Source of the DNA: an archaeon | GTDB taxonomy: Archaea; Nanobdellota; Nanobdellia; Woesearchaeales; JAGVOV01 | Length of the DNA: 15,571 bases | Direction of reading: 5' to 3' | NCBI GenBank assembly: GCA_020052545.1 | Contig: JAGVOV010000175.1 | Span: 1-15,571, forward strand | Part shown: one piece after another, positions 1-6,714 of the stretch | How positions within the stretch are numbered: position 1 is the stretch's first letter | Layout: every line of letters starts with the position of its first letter | Program-made: the position numbers and the translations under genes | The notes under the pieces: model-generated | Database searches by the model: none | Seen by the model: the letters and a program-made list of their open reading frames with translations, nothing else | What the model was told of the DNA's origin: nothing

Positions 1-1
1 A

Positions 2-1069
2 GTCAAGGAAGCCTTGATGAATCTGCCTGAAGCTTCCCATATCAGGGAAAATTATGAGAGCTCTGCGCATGCATTTGTTGTGCTTAGGGGGGGATTAGCT
101 TTCGGTCTTGATGACAACCTGAATGATGCCTATGGTTTTAATGAAGTACATTCTTCTTTCGTATCTTCGCAAAGAAAAAACAATGGTCTTGAATGGGAAA
201 TAATACAGGACAGCTATGGAAAGTTCCAGCTCACAGATGACAACGCGCTCTTCCTTGGTGAGATAATCGCAGGCGGCACGACAATAAAGGCCGCGATGCC
301 AAGGATAATAAGAAAAGCAGAAGAGGAAGGGAAAAATATCAGGGCGCTGACTATAATCAATGCTGGCGTTGAGAATGCAGAGATAGTGGCAGCTGATTTT
401 CACAGGGAATTGAGCAGCAAATTCAAGTATGATGGAACAACTGTTGTCTATCTTGAAGGCCGCTTTGGCCTTGCGCAGGCTGACACTTCAATCACAGTAA
501 AGGCTCCTGTTACCGATTTCCTCATCGGCCATAATGCGCTTCTTTCCCCAGATTTTGAGCTTGAACTGTATAATTCCGGGAGCCTTTATCACGGTTTTCT
601 GCAGCCTTGCGTGATATTTGACGGAGGTGCAAGGTCATTCGCCCCGCTAGAGCATTTTATCGAACTTAGGGCCTACTGGACAAAGATGAGGCTCCATGCA
701 GATGCAGGAATGACTATGAAACAGGCATATCTAGAGAGATGGCCTGAAGACAGGATACAGACGCAAGTGGATACAAAGAATACGGCTATAACCAAGATAC
801 TACAGGAAATTTCTAAAGCCAGGGAACAATATCTTGCGCACACAAGGCTTGGCCAGTATGATTCGCCTGATGGGCTAACTGGATATTGTAACATGCAGAA
901 CGCTGGGCTTGACCCCAATATCAGGAATCTTGCTCCATCAACTGGACAAGGATTCATTGATTCTATGGAAACTATTGTTTCCTATTTTGGCGACAGGCCA
1001 GAGACCCTTCAAACCTCGACATCAGCAGTTGACAAAAAGATGAAGGAATTCCTGAAAAAAGAGGAATAA
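2..1069 (+). CDS. Phosphoribosyltransferase-like protein, 5' end outside the window
   Basis: The frame is open from base 2 without a convincing start (TTG at 14 and ATG at 17 are internal-looking), so the N-terminus lies upstream; 355 residues are visible. Counted from base 2, the pattern matches a type I phosphoribosyltransferase of the uracil-PRTase kind: VVLRGG (residues 26-31) as the first PPi-loop motif, SQR (56-58) as in the UPRT flexible hood, and GEIIAGGTT (86-94) where the PRPP loop normally reads DD-x-x-A-T-G-G-T. After a beta strand (ALTIINAGV) comes a C-terminal region of about 220 residues that I do not recognise. The acidic pair of the PRPP loop is reduced to a single Glu and the TGGT core is AGGTT, so PRPP catalysis is uncertain. 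The name is inferred from motif order only; a non-catalytic PRTase-fold protein is possible. It ends just before the TATA box of the next gene. Confidence 0.55.
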   Translation, partial: VKEALMNLPEASHIRENYESSAHAFVVLRGGLAFGLDDNLNDAYGFNEVHSSFVSSQRKNNGLEWEIIQDSYGKFQLTDDNALFLGEIIAGGTTIKAAMPRIIRKAEEEGKNIRALTIINAGVENAEIVAADFHRELSSKFKYDGTTVVYLEGRFGLAQADTSITVKAPVTDFLIGHNALLSPDFELELYNSGSLYHGFLQPCVIFDGGARSFAPLEHFIELRAYWTKMRLHADAGMTMKQAYLERWPEDRIQTQVDTKNTAITKILQEISKAREQYLAHTRLGQYDSPDGLTGYCNMQNAGLDPNIRNLAPSTGQGFIDSMETIVSYFGDRPETLQTSTSAVDKKMKEFLKKEE

Positions 1070-1070
1070 T

Positions 1071-1080
1071 TATTTAAAAG
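1071..1080 (+). promoter_or_regulatory. TATA box for the CARF-like gene
   Basis: TATTTAAAAG lies directly behind the stop codon of the PRTase-like gene (1067-1069). Its centre is about 25 bases before ATG 1101, the distance at which archaeal transcription starts, so this gene is probably leaderless. Confidence 0.65.
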
Positions 1081-1100
1081 AAATTGATTTCTTTTCTTCC

Positions 1101-1457
1101 ATGACAGACCTTGTAGTTTGCATCGGGGAGGGGAAAGGCACCTGGGGCCATGTGCAGAAGGTCATCGAAGACATGGAATGGGGCAGCATCTATGTCGTCA
1201 CCAATAAATTCGGCGCTGAAAAATTCACATCAAAAAAGAAATTTGAGTTCATCCTGATAGATGAGAACAAGAGGCTAACTGAGCTTGTCGAGGACATAAG
1301 GAAGCAGATACACGGCAAGATAAAGGATTTTGAGGTCGGCGTGAATTTCATCTCAGGCAACGGCAAAGAGCATATGGCAGCCATGTCTGCCTTGCTGAAA
1401 GAAGGGTTTGGAATAAGGCTTGTTGCGCTGACTTTTGACGGCGTCAAAGAACTTTAG
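1101..1457 (+). CDS. Small Rossmann-like protein with a CARF-like C-terminal motif
   Basis: 118 residues, no membrane segment. The layout is alternating beta/alpha: a first strand LVVCIG followed by GKGTWGHV (residues 11-18), a second strand SIYVVTN (29-35), a third FILID (50-54), a helix 55-72, then VGVNFISGNGKEHM (79-92), a helix, and a last strand IRLVAL (105-110). A strand ending in N, then a small Gly/Ser/Lys loop, then a helix beginning with Met/Ala resembles the 'N-(L/I)-T-G-G-T-K-x-M' signature of CARF nucleotide-sensing domains, but there is no effector domain and no CRISPR locus nearby. That relation is inference; I recognise no named family. Start chosen because the TATA box sits about 25 bases upstream. 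The 3' end overlaps the convergent methyltransferase gene by 14 bases. Confidence 0.75.
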   Translation: MTDLVVCIGEGKGTWGHVQKVIEDMEWGSIYVVTNKFGAEKFTSKKKFEFILIDENKRLTELVEDIRKQIHGKIKDFEVGVNFISGNGKEHMAAMSALLKEGFGIRLVALTFDGVKEL

Positions 1458-2037
1458 AGCAATATACCCAATAGCCTGATTTCTTTGCCAGCACTTCCAG
1501 ATTGCCAAAGACTTCCTGCATCTTTGCCGACAAGGTGTCACCACCTTTGTTCTTCCTGGCCACAAGATATAGAATCCCACCAGGATTGAGCCTCGCTTTG
1601 GCACCTTCAATTATCTGAAAACAAATATCTTTGCCTGCGCTCTGCGGTGGGTTGCTCAATACATAATCGAAATTCCCTTCAACTTTGTCAAACAAGTTGC
1701 CTCGGACTATGACTGCGTTGCTTACTTTGTTAAGCTTGATGTTTTCCTTCGTCAGTTCAGCAGCCCTCTCATTGATTTCTGACATCATTATTGTGCAGCT
1801 AGGGTTCAATATCGCGACACTTATGCCTATCGCCCCGTAACCCGCGCCTATATCAAGGACACGTTTGTTCTCATCTATCCTCGCATATTCTATCAGGACT
1901 TCAGATCCTCTATCGACCTTGTTTATTGAGAAAGTTCCCGATCCTGTGATAAAGCTCAGCCGCAAGCTGCCTATATTGAAAAAAATCTTTTTCAATCTTA
2001 GCTTAGAATCCTGCTTTTCGGAATAGTAGTGTGGCAT
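1444..2037 (-). CDS. Class I SAM-dependent methyltransferase, RsmC-like small domain
   Basis: 197 residues, probably a cytosolic RNA or protein methyltransferase. It shows the SAM-binding motif I VLDIGAGYGAIGI (about 60-72), an acidic SAM-ribose residue E87 in MSEIN, and the NPP-type active-site motif SNPPQ (128-132) followed by AGKD, which is the arrangement in the MTS/RsmC group that makes m2G in rRNA. The N-terminal part (residues 1-50) with the GTFS segment before motif I is also typical of the stand-alone archaeal and bacterial relatives. The exact substrate cannot be read from sequence. It is the last gene of a leftward operon: its ATG at 2037 lies one base after the stop of the upstream membrane-protein gene, so translation is probably coupled. 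The 3' end overlaps the convergent CARF-like gene. Confidence 0.88.
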   Translation of the reverse strand: MPHYYSEKQDSKLRLKKIFFNIGSLRLSFITGSGTFSINKVDRGSEVLIEYARIDENKRVLDIGAGYGAIGISVAILNPSCTIMMSEINERAAELTKENIKLNKVSNAVIVRGNLFDKVEGNFDYVLSNPPQSAGKDICFQIIEGAKARLNPGGILYLVARKNKGGDTLSAKMQEVFGNLEVLAKKSGYWVYCSKVL

Positions 2038-2038
2038 T

Positions 2039-2689
2039 TTACCTTACTATATCTGTGTCAATGACGCCAAAGAGCCTGTAGAGGAGATTGTCTGCGCCAG
2101 CAATCAGATCATAGCCCACTCCCGTGACAGTTGCGCAATTCTGGTTTATATCGACACTTGGAGGGACATTGGCTTTCTTGATATAAACGACCTTATCTGT
2201 GGAGTTTGCATCATTGCATGTCATGATCGGATAGTCGCCGCAGGCTTTGCCGTCATCTTCAGTGCACGCAACAGTCAGATTTAATGTATCATACTGGAAA
2301 GCTCTGTAAGTCTTCACCATATGGATGCTGAATTCGGTTATAGCGAGATTTATGAAACCATCAGTCTGCGCAGGGTCAAAAACCACATAGACCCTTTTTA
2401 TTGGAAGAAAATCATCGACAGAACCATTAAAGGTAAGGTTCTCTACATCTTTTGGCCCAAAATGGAGGCTTATGAAATAATACTTGTCGGTGTCATAACC
2501 ATCCCTGACTTTTGTTATCCATAAGTCGTCTACCTTGATGAAGCCGAATTTCCTGTAGCTATAGCTGTCTGTTATATTTAGCTTGTCTTGAGGGATGTCT
2601 TTTGGCTTGAAATAGAAGTATGATGCTATCCCTAGAACTATTAGCAGCACCACTATTACACTAACAATAACCACAATCTTTTTCTTCAC
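2039..2689 (-). CDS. Membrane-anchored extracytoplasmic protein, paralogue of the upstream gene
   Basis: 216 residues. A lysine-rich start and one long hydrophobic segment (residues 5-27) suggest an N-terminal anchor with the rest outside. The exterior part has four cysteines (C142, C150, C158, C185); C158 and C185 line up with the two cysteines of the gene just upstream. Other shared landmarks are Y-x-x-(F/I)-G-F, W57 with K60, a SLHF/NLHP motif, a strand ending in FDP/YDP, and a C-terminal L-x-Y...(V/I)I. I do not recognise the family. It starts with GTG at 2689, inside a 4-base GTGA overlap with the stop of the upstream gene, which argues for translational coupling and for this start. The methyltransferase gene follows after one base. 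Confidence 0.75.
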   Translation of the reverse strand: MKKKIVVIVSVIVVLLIVLGIASYFYFKPKDIPQDKLNITDSYSYRKFGFIKVDDLWITKVRDGYDTDKYYFISLHFGPKDVENLTFNGSVDDFLPIKRVYVVFDPAQTDGFINLAITEFSIHMVKTYRAFQYDTLNLTVACTEDDGKACGDYPIMTCNDANSTDKVVYIKKANVPPSVDINQNCATVTGVGYDLIAGADNLLYRLFGVIDTDIVR

Positions 2690-3267
2690 TTTATCACGTC
2701 CAAGAAACCATACTGCAGCCTTTCTGACAACGCTATGAATTCGCCATCCTGGCCTGCTTCCAGAATTATGCAGCTGCTGTCAGATCTTATATGTGTACTA
2801 TTCCCATCTTCCATGATGAGGATTGGCGTCTCAACGCTCGAATTCCCGCAAGTGATAACAGGAACCTTGAAGCTTGTCTTCTTTGTGAAGCCGTTCACGA
2901 CAAGCTTCCCATTCTGCTGCAGGACAGAAGACAGCTCATACTGGGCCAGTGCCATCTCCTGCTTCAATGCGCTTTCTGGATCATAGGTTATTCCAACAAC
3001 CTGGGCGTTTTTCAGCATACTCATGACGTTGCTGCTTACATTCAGGCTGTCAAGCTGTGTGGGATGAAGATTGAACTGATAGCTGATGCCATTGATTTTT
3101 GCGCTCCATTTTTGATTTGCCTGCTTGAAACCTATCCCACCATAATCAGAATTCTGGCCGCTATCAGTGAAGCCGAATATCACAACTCCAAGAGTGCTAA
3201 GCACCATGACAGCTATGATAAATATGCTTATCAGTTTCTTCTTCTTTTCCCTGTTGTCGTCTTTCAT
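2686..3267 (-). CDS. Membrane-anchored extracytoplasmic protein, first gene of the operon
   Basis: 193 residues. A charged N-terminus (five lysines in residues 2-11) is followed by one hydrophobic segment (about 12-33); the remainder is polar with two cysteines, C140 and C166, likely a disulfide outside the cell. Motifs shared with the downstream gene are GF-K (46-48), W54 and K57, NLHP (66-69), VGITYDP (91-97) and VITC/GNSS around C140. Function unknown. The start at 3267 is supported by a TATA box (3299-3306) and by a purine-rich GGTGGTG just upstream, so the mRNA leader is only about eight bases. It shares a 137-base divergent intergenic region with the cation ATPase gene. Confidence 0.75.
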   Translation of the reverse strand: MKDDNREKKKKLISIFIIAVMVLSTLGVVIFGFTDSGQNSDYGGIGFKQANQKWSAKINGISYQFNLHPTQLDSLNVSSNVMSMLKNAQVVGITYDPESALKQEMALAQYELSSVLQQNGKLVVNGFTKKTSFKVPVITCGNSSVETPILIMEDGNSTHIRSDSSCIILEAGQDGEFIALSERLQYGFLDVIK

Positions 3268-3298
3268 GGTTGCACCACCATATGGGAGAGAATAAGGT

Positions 3299-3306
3299 CT
3301 TTTAAA
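3299..3306 (-). promoter_or_regulatory. TATA box for the leftward three-gene operon
   Basis: On the minus strand this reads TTTAAAAG, centred about 35 bases before the ATG at 3267. Transcription would start near 3275, leaving a leader of roughly eight bases that contains part of GGTGGTG. Confidence 0.55.
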
Positions 3307-3319
3307 TGTTTCCTATCCA

Positions 3320-3340
3320 GCAGGCCCTTTGACGGCCTGC
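3320..3340. repeat. 7-bp inverted repeat between divergent promoters
   Basis: GCAGGCC (3320-3326), a 7-base spacer and GGCCTGC (3334-3340) form a perfect inverted repeat midway between the operon TATA box (3299-3306) and the ATPase TATA box (3373-3382). It could be an operator for a dimeric regulator or a small hairpin; nothing in the sequence decides between these. Confidence 0.5.
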
Positions 3341-3372
3341 GTTATGAATAATGGCTTAAGAATAATCCGCAA

Positions 3373-3382
3373 ACTATAAATA
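3373..3382 (+). promoter_or_regulatory. TATA box for the cation ATPase gene
   Basis: ACTATAAATA is centred 27 bases before ATG 3405, placing the transcription start at the start codon. The bases just upstream read GCAAAC (3369-3374), a hexamer that recurs around the endonuclease IV promoter. Confidence 0.7.
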
Positions 3383-3404
3383 CCGCAGGAAAAGCTTTTC
3401 TCCT

Positions 3405-5693
3405 ATGCCAGATTGGGGCCAGATGTCTGTAAAAGAGGTGTTGGTCAGTCTTAAGACCGGCAATGATGGCATCTCTGAGAATGAGGCAAGGCTGCGCCTG
3501 ATAGATCATGGCAGGAACGAGATTGTTCAGAAGCATAAGTTCAGCGCATTGTCTCTTTTCTTCTCCCAATTCACTGATTTCCTAATCATCCTACTTCTGT
3601 TTGCTTCAATAGTCTCATTTGCCACTTCAGACCCGACTGACGGCATCATCATCCTTTGCATTGTCGCAATAAATGCCATAATAGGATTTGTCCAGGAATA
3701 CAAAGCAGAGAAGTCTCTCGCAGCTTTGAGAAGCATGATCTCTTTGAAATCAAAAGTGATAAGGAACGGCACAGAGACTGTCATTGATAGATCATTGGTC
3801 GTGCCTGGTGACATAATAATGCTTGATGAAGGCGACAAAATTCCAGCTGATGCAAGGCTTCTCGAATGCTACAACCTGAGCATTGATGAATCCTGTCTGA
3901 CAGGCGAGAGCGTGAAGGTTAGAAAGGATGCTTTGCAGCTCAAAGAGATTAAAAACATCACCGAAGCGAAAAATATGGTCTTTATGGGCACAAATGTCGC
4001 AACAGGCCGTGCAAAAGCAATTGTTGTCGCGACAGGGATGGAAACAGAGTTCGGCAAGATAGCTAGACTGACTCTTGAGAGCAAGAAAGAGATGAGCCCA
4101 TTGCAGCAGGAAGTCTCTCATATGGGTAAGATAATAGCAAGAGTTGCGATAGTGGTGTGCATAATTGTATTCCTCATCGGAGTTTTCTTGCGTGGCCAGG
4201 GCATAATTGAGATGTTCACTTATAGCATCAGCATAGCGGTTGCAGTAGTTCCAGAAGGCCTGCCGACAGTCCTGACAGTTGCGCTTGCGATGGGTGTGAG
4301 GAAGATGGCAAGGAAAAATTCAATAGTGAAGAAGTTGGCCTCGGTAGAGACATTAGGATCGACAACAGTCATCTGCACAGACAAGACAGGGACAATAACA
4401 AAGAATGAGATGACTGTGAAAAGGATCTTTGCGAGCAACCGCTTCATCAACATTTCCGGTGAAGGCTACAACAAGGCCGGAAAATTCTCAGATACCAAGA
4501 CAAAAGACTATGAGATGCTGCTCAAAGCAGGGATATTGTGCAACAACGCAAGCTTCCAGGATGACAGGTCCATTGGAGATCCGACTGAGATTGCCATTTT
4601 GGTGGCTGCGGCCAAGGTAGGCATAGAAAAAGAGCAGCTTGAACGCGAGTTCACGAAGCTTCATGAAATACCTTTCAGCTCTGAGAGGAAGATGATGACT
4701 GCGATCTATGCAGATAAGCAAAAGAGATTTGCTTTTGTCAAAGGTGCGCCAAGGGAAATAGTATCAAGGTGCAACCGCATCCTTGTTAACGGCAAGGTAA
4801 AAGCCCTGAATTCGGCAGAGAAAGAGAGACTGATGCAGAAAGACAGGGACATGGCAGAGACCGCTTTAAGGGTGTTAGGCACAGCTTACAGAGAAGTGGG
4901 CAAGAAAGAGAATCCTGCTGACGAAGAAGTGATAGAGAACAAGCTAATTTTCCTGGGCTTCTTCGGCATGATAGACCCTCCAAGGGATGATGTTGCTGGC
5001 GCGATTGGGCTTTGCAGGCAGGCTGGGATAAATGTTATCATGATTACTGGGGATCAGAAGACGACTGCGAAGGCAGTGGCAAAGCAGATAGGCCTGATAA
5101 GCAAAGATGAAGAGGCCATCACGGGGGAAGATCTCAAAGAGATGACAGATGATGAGCTCTTCGAGAAAATAAAGCACGTCAAGGTGTTCGCAAGAACCAG
5201 CCCATCAGATAAGCTGAGGATAATAGCTGTCTTGAGGAAGCACAACCAAGTGATTGCCATGACAGGCGATGGCGTCAATGACGCGCCTGCGTTGAAGAAA
5301 TCTGACATCGGCGTTGCCATGGGAATCACAGGCACTGACGTGAGCAAGGAAGCGAGCCATATGGTGATAACAGATGACAGCTTCACAACCATAGTCTCTG
5401 CTGTCGAGGAAGGCCGTGGCATCTATGACAACATCAAGAAATTTGTGCTTTACAACATGACGGGCATAGCATCAGAGCTCTTCATAATACTTGTTGGCAT
5501 ATTCGCTTCGCTTCCATTGCCTCTTACAGCGATCCAGATACTCCTTGTGGACATGGGCACAGAGATATTCCCTTCTCTTGCGCTCGGCCTTGACAACCAT
5601 GACGCAAACATAATGCAGAGGAAGCCGCGCGACAGGAGCGAGAGGATGATGAACAAAGAGATGATACTAAGTATATTATCATTGCGCTTCTGA
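3405..5693 (+). CDS. P2-type cation-transporting ATPase, main part (C-terminus lost by frameshift)
   Basis: An ATP-driven membrane ion pump. Landmarks in order: N-terminal cation-ATPase region; M1-M2 (about 55-100); actuator loop TGES (166-169); M4 with PEGLP (283-287); phosphorylation site DKTGT (D326); nucleotide-binding KGAP (446-449); hinge TGDGVNDAP (620-628); M5 with a polar E691; and M6 with DMGTE (716-720). Family membership is certain. The ion is not: M6 reads D-x-G-T-(D/E) with P-L-P-L before it, closer to Na,K/H,K-ATPases than to the N-x-x-T-D of SERCA-type calcium pumps. The frame ends at TGA 5691-5693 soon after M6; M7-M10 continue in another frame from about 5669. Adding one A in the AA at 5669-5670 restores an uninterrupted protein of about 880 residues, the usual family length. 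The ATG at 3405 fits a leaderless start. Confidence 0.93.
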   Translation: MPDWGQMSVKEVLVSLKTGNDGISENEARLRLIDHGRNEIVQKHKFSALSLFFSQFTDFLIILLLFASIVSFATSDPTDGIIILCIVAINAIIGFVQEYKAEKSLAALRSMISLKSKVIRNGTETVIDRSLVVPGDIIMLDEGDKIPADARLLECYNLSIDESCLTGESVKVRKDALQLKEIKNITEAKNMVFMGTNVATGRAKAIVVATGMETEFGKIARLTLESKKEMSPLQQEVSHMGKIIARVAIVVCIIVFLIGVFLRGQGIIEMFTYSISIAVAVVPEGLPTVLTVALAMGVRKMARKNSIVKKLASVETLGSTTVICTDKTGTITKNEMTVKRIFASNRFINISGEGYNKAGKFSDTKTKDYEMLLKAGILCNNASFQDDRSIGDPTEIAILVAAAKVGIEKEQLEREFTKLHEIPFSSERKMMTAIYADKQKRFAFVKGAPREIVSRCNRILVNGKVKALNSAEKERLMQKDRDMAETALRVLGTAYREVGKKENPADEEVIENKLIFLGFFGMIDPPRDDVAGAIGLCRQAGINVIMITGDQKTTAKAVAKQIGLISKDEEAITGEDLKEMTDDELFEKIKHVKVFARTSPSDKLRIIAVLRKHNQVIAMTGDGVNDAPALKKSDIGVAMGITGTDVSKEASHMVITDDSFTTIVSAVEEGRGIYDNIKKFVLYNMTGIASELFIILVGIFASLPLPLTAIQILLVDMGTEIFPSLALGLDNHDANIMQRKPRDRSERMMNKEMILSILSLRF

Positions 5694-6046
5694 TTACATT
5701 CTTCTTGGTTCTGCTATTCCTCTATTACCTTAACACTGAAGGCCATGCAAAGGCGCAGACAATGACCTATGTCACGCTTGTTGTCTTCCAGATCTTCAAT
5801 GTCTTCAACTGCAGGCACAAGACACAATCAATATTCATGATGAGCATGAATAAGTATGTTGTCTATGCCACGCTTGCTTCAATCACCTTGCTTCTGTCAT
5901 TGCTTTATATTCCTGTACTTTCACATGCTGTCGGCTTCATTGGCCCTGGGATCAGGGATTGGGGCATCGTGATTTTAACGGCAAGCACCACAATAATGGT
6001 CTTCGAGACAAAGAAATTCTTTGCCCGCAAATCCCAAAAAGCTTAA
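5669..6046 (+). CDS. C-terminal part (M7-M10) of the same cation ATPase, shifted frame
   Basis: This stretch reads on from the ATPase in a -1 frame: K-Y-I-I-I-A-L-L-I and onward, giving four hydrophobic segments (from about 5672, 5759, 5852 and 5960) that match M7-M10 of P2 ATPases, and a basic C-terminus ending at TAA 6044-6046. It has no promoter or credible start of its own (only a TTG at 5705), so it is not an independent gene. A missing A after CTA at 5667-5669 explains the break. No slippery heptamer is visible, so programmed frameshifting is unlikely; either the pump is inactivated or the base was lost in sequencing or assembly. Its stop codon is part of the TATA box of the next gene. 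Confidence 0.85.
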   Translation, partial: KYIIIALLITFFLVLLFLYYLNTEGHAKAQTMTYVTLVVFQIFNVFNCRHKTQSIFMMSMNKYVVYATLASITLLLSLLYIPVLSHAVGFIGPGIRDWGIVILTASTTIMVFETKKFFARKSQKA

Positions 6047-6050
6047 ATAT
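6042..6050 (+). promoter_or_regulatory. TATA box overlapping the ATPase stop codon
   Basis: CTTAAATAT is centred 26 bases before ATG 6072. The TAA stop of the ATPase (6044-6046) lies inside it. Confidence 0.6.
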
Positions 6051-6071
6051 CCCTATTACAAAGTAGATATT

Positions 6072-6290
6072 ATGGGGGACAGGAGAACTCTTGAAGTGCT
6101 GATCGGCATGCTGCTGATATTCTTTGCTGTAGCTTTGCTGGCATATTTTGACTCAACAAGGCAAGTGAAGATCTTTGAGATGGGGCTGCCTGACCTTATG
6201 GAGAACACATTAGTGATATTTTTTTCACTATTTTCTATAGGGGTTGTCGTGTATGAAATTGTAAAGACAAAAGTTAGGGCAGTGGCTTAG
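6072..6290 (+). CDS. Small membrane protein, two predicted spans
   Basis: 72 residues from ATG 6072, chosen because a TATA box lies 26 bases upstream; longer in-frame starts at 6021 would lie inside the ATPase gene. Two hydrophobic segments (about residues 7-26 and 47-66) flank a polar loop with KIFEMGLPDLMEN. I recognise no family. It follows the ATPase closely but has its own promoter, so a link to the pump is only a possibility. The 3' end overlaps the convergent gene by four bases. Confidence 0.65.
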   Translation: MGDRRTLEVLIGMLLIFFAVALLAYFDSTRQVKIFEMGLPDLMENTLVIFFSLFSIGVVVYEIVKTKVRAVA

Positions 6291-6586
6291 CGCTTTCTCG
6301 CTGTTTTGTAGATGTGCCTGTAATTCAGAAGCATGAGGACACTCCAGATGAACATATTTAAGATGATTCCCGATGGGGAGACTTCGTGCACATTCCTTCC
6401 TATCGCACCATTGTGGCCCCAGTAGAACATCGTGAATGGCGCCCCAAGATGCTTGCTGCAGTCTCCAGGGCAGGCATAGCTGCAGCCGCCGCAGTCTTTT
6501 GCCAGGTTGATGCTCCATGGGGCCCAGAACATCAAATCTGTCACAATGATAACAATCACAATTGAGAGAAGGATCTTGAGGTTCAT
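6287..6586 (-). CDS. Small membrane protein with a four-cysteine cluster
   Basis: 99 residues from ATG 6586. This start is chosen because TATAAATA on the minus strand (6610-6617) is centred 27 bases upstream; ATG 6595 and TTG 6607 are less well placed. An N-terminal span (about 3-22) is followed by C32-x2-C35-x3-C39-x3-C43 in the segment CGGCSYACPGDC, then a polar stretch with two histidines (H46, H60 region), a second span (about 72-91) and a basic tail. The cluster could bind a metal or form two disulfides outside the membrane; with both termini inside, the cysteine loop would face outward. No family recognised. Confidence 0.65.
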   Translation of the reverse strand: MNLKILLSIVIVIIVTDLMFWAPWSINLAKDCGGCSYACPGDCSKHLGAPFTMFYWGHNGAIGRNVHEVSPSGIILNMFIWSVLMLLNYRHIYKTARKR

Positions 6587-6609
6587 AAAAGCCATAACAG
6601 CCAACAAGC

Positions 6610-6617
6610 TATTTATA
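6610..6617 (-). promoter_or_regulatory. TATA box for the four-cysteine membrane protein
   Basis: TATAAATA on the minus strand, centred about 27 bases before ATG 6586. It lies just downstream of the second copy of the tRNA 3' end. Confidence 0.65.
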
Positions 6618-6624
6618 TTTTAGC

Positions 6625-6646
6625 AAAAAAAGCCCTCGGGGAGAAT
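6625..6646 (-). repeat. Second copy of the tRNA-Thr 3' end with its A/T-rich tail
   Basis: The plus strand reads seven As then GCCCTCGGGGAGAAT (6632-6646). The same 15 bases, preceded by six As, form the acceptor stem, T-stem 3' strand and T-loop edge of the tRNA at 6716-6730. The two copies are in direct orientation, 84 bases apart, with the extra copy downstream of the tRNA 3' end. That is the arrangement left by elements integrated at a tRNA 3' end, but the interval holds no gene. Confidence 0.8.
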
Positions 6647-6651
6647 AATCA

Positions 6652-6672
6652 GAGATTTTTTAAAAAAATCTC
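6652..6672. repeat. 10-bp inverted repeat, A/T-rich, possible terminator
   Basis: GAGATTTTTT (6652-6661) and AAAAAATCTC (6663-6672) are perfect inverted copies around one central base. On the minus strand it follows the tRNA and could act as a back-up terminator; it lies between the two tRNA 3'-end copies. The remaining bases up to 6709 show nothing coding. Confidence 0.45.
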
Positions 6673-6714
6673 GTAAAAACAGTGCCGTCTCCGCTTCGCT
6701 CGACAGCACAAAAA

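Noticed and set aside
2791..3351. 186-codon open frame on the plus strand
   Set aside because: It lies opposite the membrane-anchored paralogue, which has a promoter, an operon overlap and sequence similarity to its neighbour; the plus-strand frame has none of these and no recognisable motif.
5664..5693. Programmed -1 frameshift in the ATPase
   Set aside because: No X-XXY-YYZ slippery heptamer and no strong downstream hairpin are visible; a single-base loss explains the data better.
6021..6071. Extended N-terminus of the 6072 gene
   Set aside because: It would overlap the end of the ATPase and contain the TATA box; ATG 6072 has correct promoter spacing.
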